Shown: positions 1 through 9,265, counted from the first letter of the stretch. The stretch is 64,000 nucleotides of DNA from Oscillospiraceae bacterium (GCA_015066635.1 SVOA01000002.1:62001-126000), one strand, 5' to 3'. The notes: generated from the letters alone by a model not told the origin. Numbers and translations are program-made.

Positions 1-873
1 ACGTATTTCGCAAAAAAGCACGCACGCAGGATATTTACCGACCATAATCGAATTCTTATATGCCTCGTTGAGCGCTGCCGACGCAGTTCTGCTTTTAACA
101 AAACGGTTGTTGACAAAGAATATCTGCATTGAGCCGGAGCCCCTTGCGCAGTACGGCTTTGAAATAAAGCCGTGTATTTTTAAAGAGTCGGTTTCATACT
201 CAACGGGAATCAGCGTGTCGGAAAATTCCCTTCCGTAAACGGCATAAACAGCGTCCTTTAAATTGCCGTTGCCGTTGGTGCAGATAACCTGCTTGCCGTC
301 CTTTATGAATCTGATTGCGATTTCGGGATGGGAAAGCGCGATTTTATCTATAATTCCCGCGACAGCCATACCCTCTGACTTATCGCTTTTCAGGAATTTC
401 ATCCTTGCGGGAGTGTTATAGAATAAATCTCTGATTATGACGGTAGTGCCGTCAGGACAGCCCGCGTCGTCAAGAGAAATCTGCTCTCCGCCTTTTATTT
501 CAATTCTTGTACCCGTTTCGCTTCCGCGGGTTTTGGTAAGCATCTCAACCTTTGAAACCGCGGCAACGCTTGCAAGCGCCTCTCCGCGGAAACCGAGAGT
601 GCCTATTGCTTCCAAATCGGAGGCGGTGCTGATTTTGCTCGTCGCATGGCTGACAAAGGCAAGCGGCACATCCTGTCTGTCAATTCCGCAGCCGTTGTCG
701 GTAATTCTGATATATCTGATACCGCCGTTCTGAATTTCAAGCGTAATACTGTCAGCGCCGGCGTCAATGGAATTTTCCATAAGCTCCTTAACGACGGACG
801 CAGGTCTCTCAACGACCTCTCCCGCTGCAATAAGTTCCCAGACATTTTTCGGAAGTTTATTTATTTTTCCCAT
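1..873 (-). CDS. mutL: DNA mismatch repair protein MutL, N-terminal part (cut by window edge)
   Basis: This is the first 291 codons of MutL, the ATP-dependent mismatch-repair protein that links MutS to strand excision. The frame stays open to base 1. The GHKL ATPase signature is clear: an N-terminal helix with IAAGEVVERPASVVKELMEN, then DAGAD, the DNGCGI motif, and SHATSK followed by LGFRGEAL. The C-terminal dimerisation/endonuclease part lies outside. The ATG at 873-871 has a GGAGGTG ribosome site a few bases upstream. It starts 37 bases after the mutS stop, so the two are almost certainly co-transcribed. The downstream end cannot be judged here. Confidence 0.95.
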   Translation of the reverse strand, partial: MGKINKLPKNVWELIAAGEVVERPASVVKELMENSIDAGADSITLEIQNGGIRYIRITDNGCGIDRQDVPLAFVSHATSKISTASDLEAIGTLGFRGEALASVAAVSKVEMLTKTRGSETGTRIEIKGGEQISLDDAGCPDGTTVIIRDLFYNTPARMKFLKSDKSEGMAVAGIIDKIALSHPEIAIRFIKDGKQVICTNGNGNLKDAVYAVYGREFSDTLIPVEYETDSLKIHGFISKPYCARGSGSMQIFFVNNRFVKSRTASAALNEAYKNSIMVGKYPACVLFCEIR

Positions 874-909
874 TTCAACACCTCCGCTTTCAAATTCGTA
901 ATAATCGGT

Positions 910-3516
910 TTACTCCCCCTGCTTTGCCTTGCCCGAAAGTTCAAAAAGTTTAGTCATGGCTTCTATGGGAGTAAGGGTATTTACATCAAGATTTCTTAAT
1001 TCATCATAGATTTCGCTGCTTGCATTTGAGCCGAAGCTTATCTGCGGAGTATCGTCATAATCTCTCGGCGGCAGATGTCTCGGCATCTCCCCGCTCTCAA
1101 GATTGCGGAGAATTACTCTTGCCCTCTTTACCACCGCATCCGGCACTCCCGCAAGACGGGCAACATCAATTCCGTAACTGCCGTCGGCGGCGCCCCTGAC
1201 TATGCGGCGCAGAAAGACTATATCCTCGCCCTTCTTTTTGACGGCGATATTGTAATTCTTTATAACGTCCGTTTCATTTTCAAGCTCGGTCAACTCGTGA
1301 TAATGAGTTGCGAACAATGTCTTTGCGCCGAGCTTTTTGGTGTCGGCTATGTATTCTATAACCGCCTTGGCTATGCTCATACCGTCATAGGTCGAAGTGC
1401 CTCTGCCGATTTCGTCAAGTATGATAAGACTTTTTGAGGTTGCGTTCTCGAGAATTTCGGCAACCTCGTTCATCTCGACCATAAATGTTGACTGTCCCGA
1501 GGCGAGGTCGTCCGAAGCTCCGACGCGCGTAAAGATACTGTCAACAAGCCCTACCGAAGCGTAGGATGCAGGCACAAACGAGCCCATCTGCGCCATAAGA
1601 GTAATAATTGCGACCTGGCGCATATAGGTAGATTTACCTGCCATATTCGGTCCCGTGATAATCGCAATTCTGTTTTTGCCGCAGTCAAGCGAGGTATCGT
1701 TGGGAACAAACGGAGTATCCCTGAGCATTTTCTCGATAACGGGATGTCTGCCGTCTTTTATGATAATTTCCTCGGAATTGTTTATGTCGGGTCTCGTGTA
1801 GTTATTCTCGACCGCAACCGACGCAAGCGACAGAAGGGTGTCAAGCTCTGCTATCGCCTTTGAGGTACGGCTTGTCCTGTCGTACTGCTCGCCTATTTTT
1901 TTACGCACCGAGCTGAAAATTTCGTACTCCAGCGAAACTATCCTCTCCTGCGCGCCGAGAACCTTTGTTTCAAGAATTTTGAGCTCCTCGGTTATGTATC
2001 TCTCGCAGTTTGTGAGAGTCTGTTTTCTTATATAGTTATCGGGAACTATCTCCTTATAAGCGTTCGGGACCTCGATAAAGTAACCGAAAACCTTATTGTA
2101 CTTGATTTTGAGTTTTTTAATTCCCGTTTCGTTCTGTTCCTTGGTTTCAAGCTCCGTAAGGAAGCTTCTGCCGCCGTGGACTATCTTGCGCAGTTCGTCA
2201 AGTTCGGAATTGAAGGAGTCTTTAATCATACCTCCCTCACGCACCGAGAACGGCGCGTCCTCGCTGATAGCGTCATCCACAAGCTTGTAAACATCCTCAA
2301 GCAAATCTATGTTTGAGTAAATATTCTTTAAAAGAGCCGACTTGGAGTTTTTGAGCATTTCCTTGATGTCCGGTAAAGGCGCAAGAGTGGTTTTGAGCGA
2401 AAGAAGTTCCTTGGCATTTGCCGTGTTGTAAAGCACTCTTGTCATAAGGCGCTCCATATCGTAGATATTAACAAGTCTCTTAATGAGCTCCTGCCGTTTT
2501 TCGGTATCGTCGTATAGTTCCTGAACCGCATTGTGCCTCTTTGAAATCTCGGCACAGTCATAAAGCGGACACTCTGTCCAGCTTCTTATAAGACGTTTGC
2601 CCATGGCTGTCTTTGTTTTGTCAAGCACCCAGAGAAGCGTGCCCTTTCTCTCCCTGTCGCGCAGAGTTTCGGTAATTTCCAGATTTCGCCTTGCGGAAAT
2701 TCCGAGTTTCATACATTTGGCGTCGGAATAGTAATTGATTTCCTTGATATTACCGAGTTCTGCCTTCTGAGCTTCGCGAAGATACGAGATCGCCGCACCG
2801 AGCACACAGACAGCGCTGTTTTTGTTTTCAAGAGAAAGCTGCTCCAAATTTGATTTACCGAAATGAGTCAGCACCTGCTTTTTGCAGATTTCATAGTCGA
2901 AGCTCTGCGCGGGAAGCGTTTCCGCCGTGCAGTCAAGCTTCTTTGAAACAAATGCCGCAAAATGTCTGAGCGTTGCTGCCTCTTTGTTTATAAGAATTTC
3001 GCTGGGCATAAAGCGCGAGAATTCATCAACCGTTCTCTCATCCGCGTTTTCCGTAAAGGAAGTAAGCTCAACTCTGCCCGTTGAAACATCCACAAAGCAA
3101 AGTCCCACACTGTCAAAAAGCAGCGCGCAGACCGCAAGATAGTTGTTTTTGGTTTCGTCGAGCATACTGCTCTCGATAACGGTACCCGCGGAAAGAACTC
3201 TGATAACCTCGCGTTTAACTATGCCTTTTGCTGTTTTGGGGTCCTCGACCTGCTCGCAGATGGCAACCTTGTAGCCCTTTGCAACAAGCCGTGCAATATA
3301 GGAATCTGCGCTGTGGAAGGGTACGCCGCACATCGGCGCACGCTCCTCCTGACCGCAGTCCCTGCCTGTCAGGACAAGCTCGAGCTCGCGTGAAACAAGC
3401 TCTGCATCGCCGTAGAACATCTCGTAAAAATCGCCCAGACGAAACATAAGAATTGTATCGGGGTAATCTTTTTTTATTTCAAAATATTGTTTCATCATCG
3501 GGGATAATTCAGCCAT
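910..3516 (-). CDS. mutS: DNA mismatch repair protein MutS
   Basis: Full-length MutS1 (868 residues), which recognises mismatches and recruits MutL. The mismatch-reading Phe-Tyr-Glu is in the motif GDFYEMF near residue 30. The lever and clamp domains fill the middle. The ABC-type ATPase has a Walker A GPNMAGKST at about residues 618-627, then DEIGRGTSTYDG and FATHYHEL (Walker B and H-loop). It follows the YlbF-family gene by 33 bases and precedes mutL by 37, inside a miaB-ylbF-mutS-mutL transcription unit. An AGGAG lies about ten bases before the ATG. Length and all key motifs are normal, so it should be functional. Confidence 0.97.
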   Translation of the reverse strand: MAELSPMMKQYFEIKKDYPDTILMFRLGDFYEMFYGDAELVSRELELVLTGRDCGQEERAPMCGVPFHSADSYIARLVAKGYKVAICEQVEDPKTAKGIVKREVIRVLSAGTVIESSMLDETKNNYLAVCALLFDSVGLCFVDVSTGRVELTSFTENADERTVDEFSRFMPSEILINKEAATLRHFAAFVSKKLDCTAETLPAQSFDYEICKKQVLTHFGKSNLEQLSLENKNSAVCVLGAAISYLREAQKAELGNIKEINYYSDAKCMKLGISARRNLEITETLRDRERKGTLLWVLDKTKTAMGKRLIRSWTECPLYDCAEISKRHNAVQELYDDTEKRQELIKRLVNIYDMERLMTRVLYNTANAKELLSLKTTLAPLPDIKEMLKNSKSALLKNIYSNIDLLEDVYKLVDDAISEDAPFSVREGGMIKDSFNSELDELRKIVHGGRSFLTELETKEQNETGIKKLKIKYNKVFGYFIEVPNAYKEIVPDNYIRKQTLTNCERYITEELKILETKVLGAQERIVSLEYEIFSSVRKKIGEQYDRTSRTSKAIAELDTLLSLASVAVENNYTRPDINNSEEIIIKDGRHPVIEKMLRDTPFVPNDTSLDCGKNRIAIITGPNMAGKSTYMRQVAIITLMAQMGSFVPASYASVGLVDSIFTRVGASDDLASGQSTFMVEMNEVAEILENATSKSLIILDEIGRGTSTYDGMSIAKAVIEYIADTKKLGAKTLFATHYHELTELENETDVIKNYNIAVKKKGEDIVFLRRIVRGAADGSYGIDVARLAGVPDAVVKRARVILRNLESGEMPRHLPPRDYDDTPQISFGSNASSEIYDELRNLDVNTLTPIEAMTKLFELSGKAKQGE

Positions 3517-3549
3517 TTTGTCCTGACTCCTGTCCGTTAAATAGTTAGA

Positions 3550-3969
3550 TTAGTGGCAGCCGCCGCAGGTGGAGCACTCTCCGCCGCAGTCGTGGTCGTG
3601 CATATGCGCCTTGGGGTCGCAGGTTTCGGGGTCCTCTCCGTTTACGCACAGAGCAAGGATACCCGTGAGATAATTCATCATATCGTCAACTGCCTGTCTT
3701 GCCTTTTCAAACTTCTGCATTGTTTCGTTTGACATAATCTGAGCGTAAAGTCCCTGAAATTCCTGCTGATAGGAATTGAGCTTTGACTCGTCTGCGTTTT
3801 CCTTCTGTGCCTCTGCCTGATAATTCATCTGAAGAAGGCGGATTTTGGACATAAGCTCGTTTAAAGCGCTGTCCTCATCGTTGGCTTTCATAGCCGCCTG
3901 ATATTCAAGATAGGTTTCGTCCTTCTGAATTGCCGCGCCTAACTGACGGGCGATTTTTTCAAGTTCCAT
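3550..3969 (-). CDS. YlbF/YmcA-family regulator with Cys/His-rich C-terminal tail
   Basis: A 139-residue helical protein of the YlbF/YmcA (Com_YlbF) family. In Bacillus subtilis YlbF, YmcA and YaaT form an Fe-S-containing complex that affects RNase Y-dependent mRNA maturation. Residues 1-115 are the predicted coiled helical domain. The last 23 residues contain C117, H122, H124, H126, C128, C132, C135, C138 and H139, including CGGECSTCGGCH, which looks like a metal or Fe-S ligand set. An AAGGAG ribosome site precedes the ATG. The gene sits between miaB and mutS. Assignment to the family is fairly safe. The role of the tail is inferred, and a partner YmcA is not in the window. Confidence 0.8.
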   Translation of the reverse strand: MELEKIARQLGAAIQKDETYLEYQAAMKANDEDSALNELMSKIRLLQMNYQAEAQKENADESKLNSYQQEFQGLYAQIMSNETMQKFEKARQAVDDMMNYLTGILALCVNGEDPETCDPKAHMHDHDCGGECSTCGGCH

Positions 3970-4020
3970 GTTTTTCTCCTTAAAATATATTTTAACTTTA
4001 CCCTTAACGGGATAATTAAC

Positions 4021-5448
4021 TTAATCCGAAAGCTCTCCTCTGAGTATCCAGTTGAGAGATTCCGTAACCTTGACAAGCGAATAATTGCCGATAAGCTTTT
4101 CGCTGTCTTTGGGTGCGGGAAACTCAACGATAATGTTGGAGTCCGTCCTGCCCGCAAGCCAGCCATCTCTGGTTTTTGAAGCGCCCTCGACAAGCACGGT
4201 GTATGTGTTGCCGAGCATACGGGCGGTGCGTTTTGCCGCTATTTTCTCCTGAACGTCGCAAAGCTCCTTAAACCATCTGCCCTTTTCCTCTCTCGTAACG
4301 GGGTCGGGAAGCTCCGCGGCCTTTGTCCCCTTCCTTGCGGAGAAGATAAAGGTAAACAGCGAGGTAAACTCAACCTCTTTAATAAGAGAAACCGTGTCAA
4401 GAAATTCATCATAGGTTTCGCCGGGAAAGCCGACTATGACGTCGCTCGTAAGCGAGAGAGACGGAATTGTCTTTTTGGCGTAATCTATAAGCGACAGATA
4501 TTTCTCGCGTGTGTAGTGTCTGTTCATCGCCTTGAGAATTCTGTCGTTGCCCGACTGAAACGGGAGATGCAGATGCTTCGACACCTTATCGCACTCGGCT
4601 ATCGTATCAATAAGCTCGTGGGTGCAGTCCTTGGGATGCGAGGTCATAAAGCGAATTCTGAAATCTCCGTCAAGGTTATTGATTTCGCGCAAAAGACCTG
4701 CGAAATTCATATCGCTGACATTGTTTTTTCCGTAGGAATTGACGTTCTGTCCGAGCAGGGTTATTTCCTTGTACCCTGCCTCGATAATCTGCTTTGCCTC
4801 CTCGATTATATGCTCGGGTTCGCGGCTTCTCTCCCTGCCTCTGACCGACGGTACGATACAGTAGGTACAGAAGTTGTCGCAGCCGTACATTATGGGAAGC
4901 CATGCCTTGACTGTCTGATCCCTGTAAACGGGAAGGTCCTCGGCTATGCTGCCCGTTTCCTCGGGAGCGCAGACCACCCTCTTTTGCCTGCTTATCCTCT
5001 CAAAGAGAAGCTCGGGCAGGCGGTGTATGGCGTGAGTGCCGAACACGATGTCAACATAGGGGTAGCTTTTATAAATCTTTTCCCTGATATGCTCCTGCTG
5101 CATCATACAGCCGCACAGCGCAGTTATTAAATTGCTCTTTTCTTCTTTATACTTTTTGAGAATTCCGACATTTCCGAAAACCCTGTCCTCAGCATGCTCC
5201 CTGACGGCACAGGTGTTGTAAAGTATGAAGTCGGCATCCTCGAGGTTATCGCAGAAATCATAACCCATATTTCTGAGCATACCCATAATTCTCTCGCTGT
5301 CGGCAACGTTTCCCTGACAGCCGTAGGTATGGACATACGCTTTGGGCGTTCCCGTCGGGTAATAATAGTGCAGAAGTTCTCTGACTCTGTTCCCGTATTC
5401 CCTCTGTCTTCTGATTTCAACCTCGGGTATATTTGACTGTTTTGACAA
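4021..5448 (-). CDS. miaB: tRNA-2-methylthio-N6-dimethylallyladenosine synthase MiaB
   Basis: Radical-SAM methylthiotransferase (475 residues) that adds a methylthio group to i6A37 of tRNAs reading UNN codons. The N-terminal UPF0004 domain shows its three cluster cysteines in YGCQGNVADSE, NTCAVREHAED and GCMMQQEH. The radical-SAM CxxxCxxC is GCDNFCTYC at about residues 188-196, followed by GQNVNSYG. A TRAM RNA-binding domain ends the protein. The only start in reach is TTG at 5448, with GGAG nine bases upstream, so a non-ATG start is likely. It begins 14 bases after the preceding hydrolase gene and is probably co-transcribed with it. Confidence 0.95.
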   Translation of the reverse strand: MSKQSNIPEVEIRRQREYGNRVRELLHYYYPTGTPKAYVHTYGCQGNVADSERIMGMLRNMGYDFCDNLEDADFILYNTCAVREHAEDRVFGNVGILKKYKEEKSNLITALCGCMMQQEHIREKIYKSYPYVDIVFGTHAIHRLPELLFERISRQKRVVCAPEETGSIAEDLPVYRDQTVKAWLPIMYGCDNFCTYCIVPSVRGRERSREPEHIIEEAKQIIEAGYKEITLLGQNVNSYGKNNVSDMNFAGLLREINNLDGDFRIRFMTSHPKDCTHELIDTIAECDKVSKHLHLPFQSGNDRILKAMNRHYTREKYLSLIDYAKKTIPSLSLTSDVIVGFPGETYDEFLDTVSLIKEVEFTSLFTFIFSARKGTKAAELPDPVTREEKGRWFKELCDVQEKIAAKRTARMLGNTYTVLVEGASKTRDGWLAGRTDSNIIVEFPAPKDSEKLIGNYSLVKVTESLNWILRGELSD

Positions 5449-5462
5449 AGCTTTTTCTCCGA

Positions 5463-6398
5463 TTAAGATACATAAGTTGATTTAAGCCACGAAATAATAT
5501 CCTTATAGACAACTGTGTTGTCCTCCTCGTTAAGTATCTCGTGTCTGTCGCCGGGATAGAGAATAACGGTAGGGTTCTTGCCCTCGTACATAAGATGGTC
5601 GGAAGCAGCGATAACGCCCTTGCCGTTCATACCGACGGGGTCGTTGGCGCCCGAAATGATAAGTATGGGCAAGTCGGCGGGAACCTGCTTTGCCCAGAAT
5701 CTTCCCGAGCACTCGTTTGCAAGTGCAAAAACATCTCTGTATGCGCTCAGCGTAAAGGTAAAGCCGCAAAGGTCGTCGGAAATGTATTTGTCCTTGTTCG
5801 CCTGACTGCGTGAAAGCCACGCAACGGGAGAATCCTCATCCGAAATTCCGATATTTGAAACTGTATTGAAAATTTCACCGAGCTTATCGACTACCGTTCT
5901 CGGTCCGAACTTATCAACGAGCTTGTCAATCACGGGTTCAAGAACAAGCGCCGCCGAGGGAACCTCCGCCGTGCCGCAGAAAATCGCGCCGTTAAGCTCG
6001 TCGCCGAAGTGTGCCGTATAAACTCTCGCGCAAAGAGAGCCCATGCTGTGTCCGAAAAGGAAATAAGGAATATCGGGATATTTCTTTTTCATAATCTTTG
6101 TAAGGATGTGCATATCGTCAACTATTCTGACGTTGCCGTCCTTCTCGGCAAAGAAGCCGAGCTCGGAGCGGTCATTGACGCTCTTGCCGTGTCCGAGATG
6201 GTCGTTGCCGCATACGACAAAGCTGTTCTTTGCCAGCGCTCTTGCAAAATCGTCATATCTTTCGATATGCTCAGCCATGCCGTGGGCAAGCTGAACAACG
6301 CCTATGGGAGTAAGCTTGTCGTCCTTCCAGATAAGCGTCCTGATTTTATGAATTCCGTCTGATGAATTGAAATATGCTTCTGTTCTGACTATAGCCAT
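5463..6398 (-). CDS. Alpha/beta hydrolase, lysophospholipase/monoacylglycerol lipase-like (S33)
   Basis: A 311-residue serine hydrolase of the Hydrolase_4/lysophospholipase group, probably cytoplasmic, acting on lipid or other small esters. The oxyanion region is VQLAHGMAEH, the nucleophile elbow is GHSMG at about residue 115, and an Asp and His near the C-terminus (SGANDPVG, GDRHEIL) complete a plausible triad. The start is set at ATG 6398, preceded at five bases by GGAGGTG. An upstream in-frame ATG at 6464 coincides with the promoter -35 element and cannot be the start. It is probably the first gene of the unit that continues into miaB. The substrate cannot be told from sequence. Confidence 0.85.
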   Translation of the reverse strand: MAIVRTEAYFNSSDGIHKIRTLIWKDDKLTPIGVVQLAHGMAEHIERYDDFARALAKNSFVVCGNDHLGHGKSVNDRSELGFFAEKDGNVRIVDDMHILTKIMKKKYPDIPYFLFGHSMGSLCARVYTAHFGDELNGAIFCGTAEVPSAALVLEPVIDKLVDKFGPRTVVDKLGEIFNTVSNIGISDEDSPVAWLSRSQANKDKYISDDLCGFTFTLSAYRDVFALANECSGRFWAKQVPADLPILIISGANDPVGMNGKGVIAASDHLMYEGKNPTVILYPGDRHEILNEEDNTVVYKDIISWLKSTYVS

Positions 6399-6435
6399 AT
6401 CGGCACCTCCGAAAATAATAATATATACGGAAAAT

Positions 6436-6464
6436 ATTATACAATAATAAAGCCGATTTGTCAT
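6436..6464 (-). promoter_or_regulatory. Sigma-A-type promoter of the hydrolase-miaB-mutS unit
   Basis: On the minus strand ATGACA, a 17-base spacer, then a perfect TATAAT. Transcription would begin about 6429, roughly 30 bases before the hydrolase start codon. Confidence 0.65.
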
Positions 6465-6588
6465 TATGTTTTTTTAATTATTTATAATATTTTAATAAAT
6501 AAATATAATTATAGTAAAGTATTGTCTAATTCAATAAAAAATACAGCGCCCCGGGCTTAAATATCGTGCTTTTAACGATTAAAAAAAC

Positions 6589-6617
6589 TTGTTTATGACA
6601 TACGTTTGTGCTAAAAT
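6589..6617 (+). promoter_or_regulatory. Promoter of the SCP2-domain gene
   Basis: TTGTTT, 17 bases, TAAAAT, followed by an AAAGGAGG ribosome site and the ATG at 6648. The intergenic stretch from 6465 to 6588 is very A+T-rich and shows nothing else I can name. Confidence 0.5.
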
Positions 6618-6647
6618 ATTGAAAAATCAAAAAGGAGGACTGTTATT

Positions 6648-6971
6648 ATGACATATGAACAGGTAGTTGCTAAGGTTAAGGCAAAGTTTGCAGATGCTGA
6701 CGCTTCTTCTATCGAAGGAACTCAGGCAATTCAGATTAACCTCGAGGGTAAAAATGTAGAAGGTATCTTCTATATCGAGGCAAAGGACGGAAAGGTAAAT
6801 GTTGAGCCTTATGATTATCACGATAACTGGGCAACAGTTACCATCGCACCGACCAACCTTTTAAAAATCCTTGACGGCAAGCTGGACCCCGCCGCAGCAT
6901 ACGCTGCAGACAAGGTTGTTATCAACGGCAGCGCTGATGCGGTTATGCGTATCCTCAAGCTTGCAAAATAA
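6648..6971 (+). CDS. SCP2 sterol-carrier-fold domain protein
   Basis: A 107-residue stand-alone SCP2-like domain. The family is a small alpha/beta fold with a hydrophobic tunnel for lipids or other apolar ligands. In clostridia it occurs alone, and its ligand is not known. The pattern here (IQINLEGKNVEGIFYIEAKDGKVNVEP, then TVTIAPTNLLKILDGKLDPAAAYAADKVVINGSADAVMRILKL) matches single-domain members. A very strong AAAGGAGG site and its own promoter and terminator make it a monocistronic and probably well-expressed gene. There is no signal peptide, so it should be cytoplasmic. Confidence 0.8.
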   Translation: MTYEQVVAKVKAKFADADASSIEGTQAIQINLEGKNVEGIFYIEAKDGKVNVEPYDYHDNWATVTIAPTNLLKILDGKLDPAAAYAADKVVINGSADAVMRILKLAK

Positions 6972-6985
6972 TCGGACGGATAATA

Positions 6986-7018
6986 AAAATGCACTGTTTT
7001 TTTAACAGTGTATTTTTT
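6986..7018 (+). terminator. Intrinsic terminator after the SCP2 gene
   Basis: A CACTGTT/AACAGTG stem (6992-6998 and 7004-7010) is followed by TATTTTTT. Confidence 0.8.
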
Positions 7019-7100
7019 CGCTTTTTTGGGAATTTCGCTTTATTTTTTTTGAAGTGTGATATATAATTATTGTAAACCTCAATAAAAAGGATATGGTGCT

Positions 7101-8402
7101 ATGTCAGATTTGCCGATTACGGCTGTGATAGTAGGCGCGGGACACAGAGCATTTACCTATGCAAAGCTTGCGCTGACAAACCCCGAACTTCTAAAAATTG
7201 TCGGAGTTGCCGACCCCGATAAAATAAGGCAGAAAAAAGCTATGGAGATGTTCGGCTTTCCTGCGGAAAACTGCTTTGACAGCGCCGAGGAATTAAGCCG
7301 TCAGCCAAAGCTTGCCGACGCGGTAATAAACGGAACTATGGACGAGCAACACCTTGCGACCTCGCTGCCATTGCTTAAAGCAGGATACGATATGCTCCTT
7401 GAAAAGCCCTTTGCTACCAACGAGCAGGAAATGAGAGAGCTCGTTGACTGCGTCCGTGAAAACGGCAACAAGGTTATGATTTGCCATGTGCTGCGTTACA
7501 CTCCGTTTTATCTGTCAATCAAGCAAAGAGTTGCTTCGGGAGAAATCGGAGATATTATAAATATTCAGACCAGCGAACACGTCAGTTACCACCATCTCTC
7601 GACCTCTTATGTCAGAGGCAAGTGGGCGAACTCCGAGCGCTGTCATACTTCAATGCTCCTTGCAAAATGCTGTCACGACATTGATATTATGATGTGGATG
7701 ATGAGCGAAACGAAACCCGTAAGCGTGGCTTCCTTCGGTTCAAAGTTTCAGTTCAAGCCCGAAAACGCTCCCGAAAATGCGGGCACGCGCTGTCTCGTTG
7801 ACTGCCCGTTGGTTGACACCTGCAGATATTCCGCAAAAAGGCTGTATCTTGACCAGCCGGAGCGCTGGGCATTTTATATCTGGGATAAGCTTGAGGGCAT
7901 AGAAAATCCCACCGATGAGGACAGAATCAACCTGCTCAAGGGCGATTCAAACTACGGCAGATGTATATACAAATGCGACAACAATGTGGTTGACCACCAG
8001 TCGGTTCTGGTTAACTTTGAGAGCGGCGCCACGGGCACTCACAACATGGTCGGCGGCTCGTCAAAGCCGTTAAGAAGAATTCATATAATCGGCACAAAGG
8101 GCGAGATTTACGGCGACTTTGAGGAGTCGAAATTCTATGTGTCGATGATTCATCCGACAAAGACAGGCGAAAACACCGTTGAGGAGGTTGACCTGAGAGT
8201 TACGGGCGATATGGTCGGCGCATACGGAGGACACGGCGGCGGAGACGAAAGACTTGCAGAGGACTTTGTAAAGTTCCTGCACGGCGAAAAACCGTCGCTT
8301 GCCTGCACCTCGATTTTTGACTCGGTAGCGGGACATCTGTGCGTATATCTCGCGGACAACTCACGCGAAGAAAACGGCGCTCCGCAGAAGGTTGTACTGT
8401 AA
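7101..8402 (+). CDS. Gfo/Idh/MocA-family oxidoreductase
   Basis: A 433-residue NAD(P)-dependent sugar or polyol dehydrogenase. The N-terminal Rossmann motif is VIVGAGHRAFTY, the family EKP motif (LLEKPFATNE) is near residue 98, and the active-site HD follows in KCCHDIDIMMW near residue 195. An insertion carries a cysteine cluster (CLVDCPLVDTC about 230-240, CIYKC about 290), shared by a subset of clostridial members. The family catalyses hydride transfer at a sugar carbon, but the substrate cannot be predicted. The gene stands alone: it has an AAAGGAT-type site, an A+T-rich upstream region with a TATAAT at 7062, and a strong terminator after the stop. Confidence 0.85.
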   Translation: MSDLPITAVIVGAGHRAFTYAKLALTNPELLKIVGVADPDKIRQKKAMEMFGFPAENCFDSAEELSRQPKLADAVINGTMDEQHLATSLPLLKAGYDMLLEKPFATNEQEMRELVDCVRENGNKVMICHVLRYTPFYLSIKQRVASGEIGDIINIQTSEHVSYHHLSTSYVRGKWANSERCHTSMLLAKCCHDIDIMMWMMSETKPVSVASFGSKFQFKPENAPENAGTRCLVDCPLVDTCRYSAKRLYLDQPERWAFYIWDKLEGIENPTDEDRINLLKGDSNYGRCIYKCDNNVVDHQSVLVNFESGATGTHNMVGGSSKPLRRIHIIGTKGEIYGDFEESKFYVSMIHPTKTGENTVEEVDLRVTGDMVGAYGGHGGGDERLAEDFVKFLHGEKPSLACTSIFDSVAGHLCVYLADNSREENGAPQKVVL

Positions 8403-8415
8403 AAACACATATTTT

Positions 8416-8443
8416 AAGGAGGGCGTCTGCCCTCCTTTTTTTA
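8416..8443 (+). terminator. Intrinsic terminator of the Gfo/Idh/MocA gene
   Basis: A nine-pair stem AAGGAGGGC/GCCCTCCTT with loop GTCT, then a run of T. Confidence 0.9.
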
Positions 8444-8451
8444 TAAAAGGC

Positions 8452-8481
8452 AAAAAAAATAGCCCTCCTATTGGAGAACTA
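8452..8481 (-). terminator. Intrinsic terminator of the 5S rRNA gene
   Basis: On the minus strand TAGTTCTCC-AATA-GGAGGGCTA (nine pairs, two of them G-T) followed by eight T, starting 12 bases after the mature 5S end. Confidence 0.85.
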
Positions 8482-8492
8482 CTTTTGTTTGT

Positions 8493-8608
<116 letters not shown>

Positions 8609-8655
8609 TCTTGAGAAACCTTGTTTTTGCAACTCATCTCTCAAATGCAAGAGGT

Positions 8656-8684
8656 AGTATATCACAAGGTTTTACAAAATGCAA
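8656..8684 (-). promoter_or_regulatory. Promoter of the solitary 5S rRNA gene
   Basis: Minus-strand TTGCAT, 17 bases, TATACT. The start point would be near 8649, giving about 40 bases of 5' leader removed on maturation. Confidence 0.7.
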
Positions 8685-8728
8685 GTATTTTTTTGAAAAA
8701 GTTTGAAATATTTTTTTATGCTGTTTTT

Positions 8729-9229
8729 TTACTCTTTTACATATACAGCTTTTATTTCTCCGACATAGGTTCTGTGGAAATCGTTTTGGGCGTAGTTCCC
8801 GATAATCTCATTGTCGATAAAGCCGTCTGGTTTCATATCCTGATAAGCGATTTTTTTCATAACGAGAACGGTGTCGGCTTCCTCAAAGGCAACTCCGCCG
8901 TCAAGGGTTACGGGAGTAAAGCCCGTTTCTTTTATCTTATCGCAATCTCTGCCCGATTTGGTGCCGCAGAAACCGAGTTCCTTTTTATAGCCGCCGTCAA
9001 AGAAGGAAAGCGTGAAATATTCGCCTTTTTCCATAAAACCGTAGGTGTATCTCTGAGGACGCACAAAAACTATGGCGACATCCTTGCTCCAGAGTTCTCC
9101 TACCGCGCCCCAGGAAACGGTCATGGTGTTAAAGCTGTTTTCATCCCCTGCCGTAAGCAAAGCCCAGTCGTCGCTTATCATTTTAACGGGACTTTTTCTT
9201 AGATTTCTTATATCAATTTTTTTAAACAT
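8729..9229 (-). CDS. Flavin reductase-like FMN-binding protein
   Basis: A 166-residue protein of the flavin reductase-like/split-barrel FMN-binding family. Features typical of these proteins are FNTMTVSWGAVGELWSKDV (flavin-binding loop), FVRPQRYTYGFMEKGEYFTLSFF and the C-terminal VGEIKAVYV. Members use or carry FMN; some reduce flavins, others are reductases of unknown substrate. The start is placed at ATG 9229, which has GAGGTG at a normal distance. An in-frame ATG 48 bases upstream has no ribosome site. The gene appears to stand alone between the 5S promoter and the htrA terminator. Confidence 0.8.
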   Translation of the reverse strand: MFKKIDIRNLRKSPVKMISDDWALLTAGDENSFNTMTVSWGAVGELWSKDVAIVFVRPQRYTYGFMEKGEYFTLSFFDGGYKKELGFCGTKSGRDCDKIKETGFTPVTLDGGVAFEEADTVLVMKKIAYQDMKPDGFIDNEIIGNYAQNDFHRTYVGEIKAVYVKE

Positions 9230-9265
9230 ATTTCTCACCTCAAATATTATTATATTAAAAATTAG

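Noticed and set aside
6399-6464. N-terminal extension of the lysophospholipase-like protein from ATG 6464
   Set aside because: That ATG is part of the promoter -35 element, the extension has no homology-like features, and ATG 6398 has a perfect GGAGGTG.
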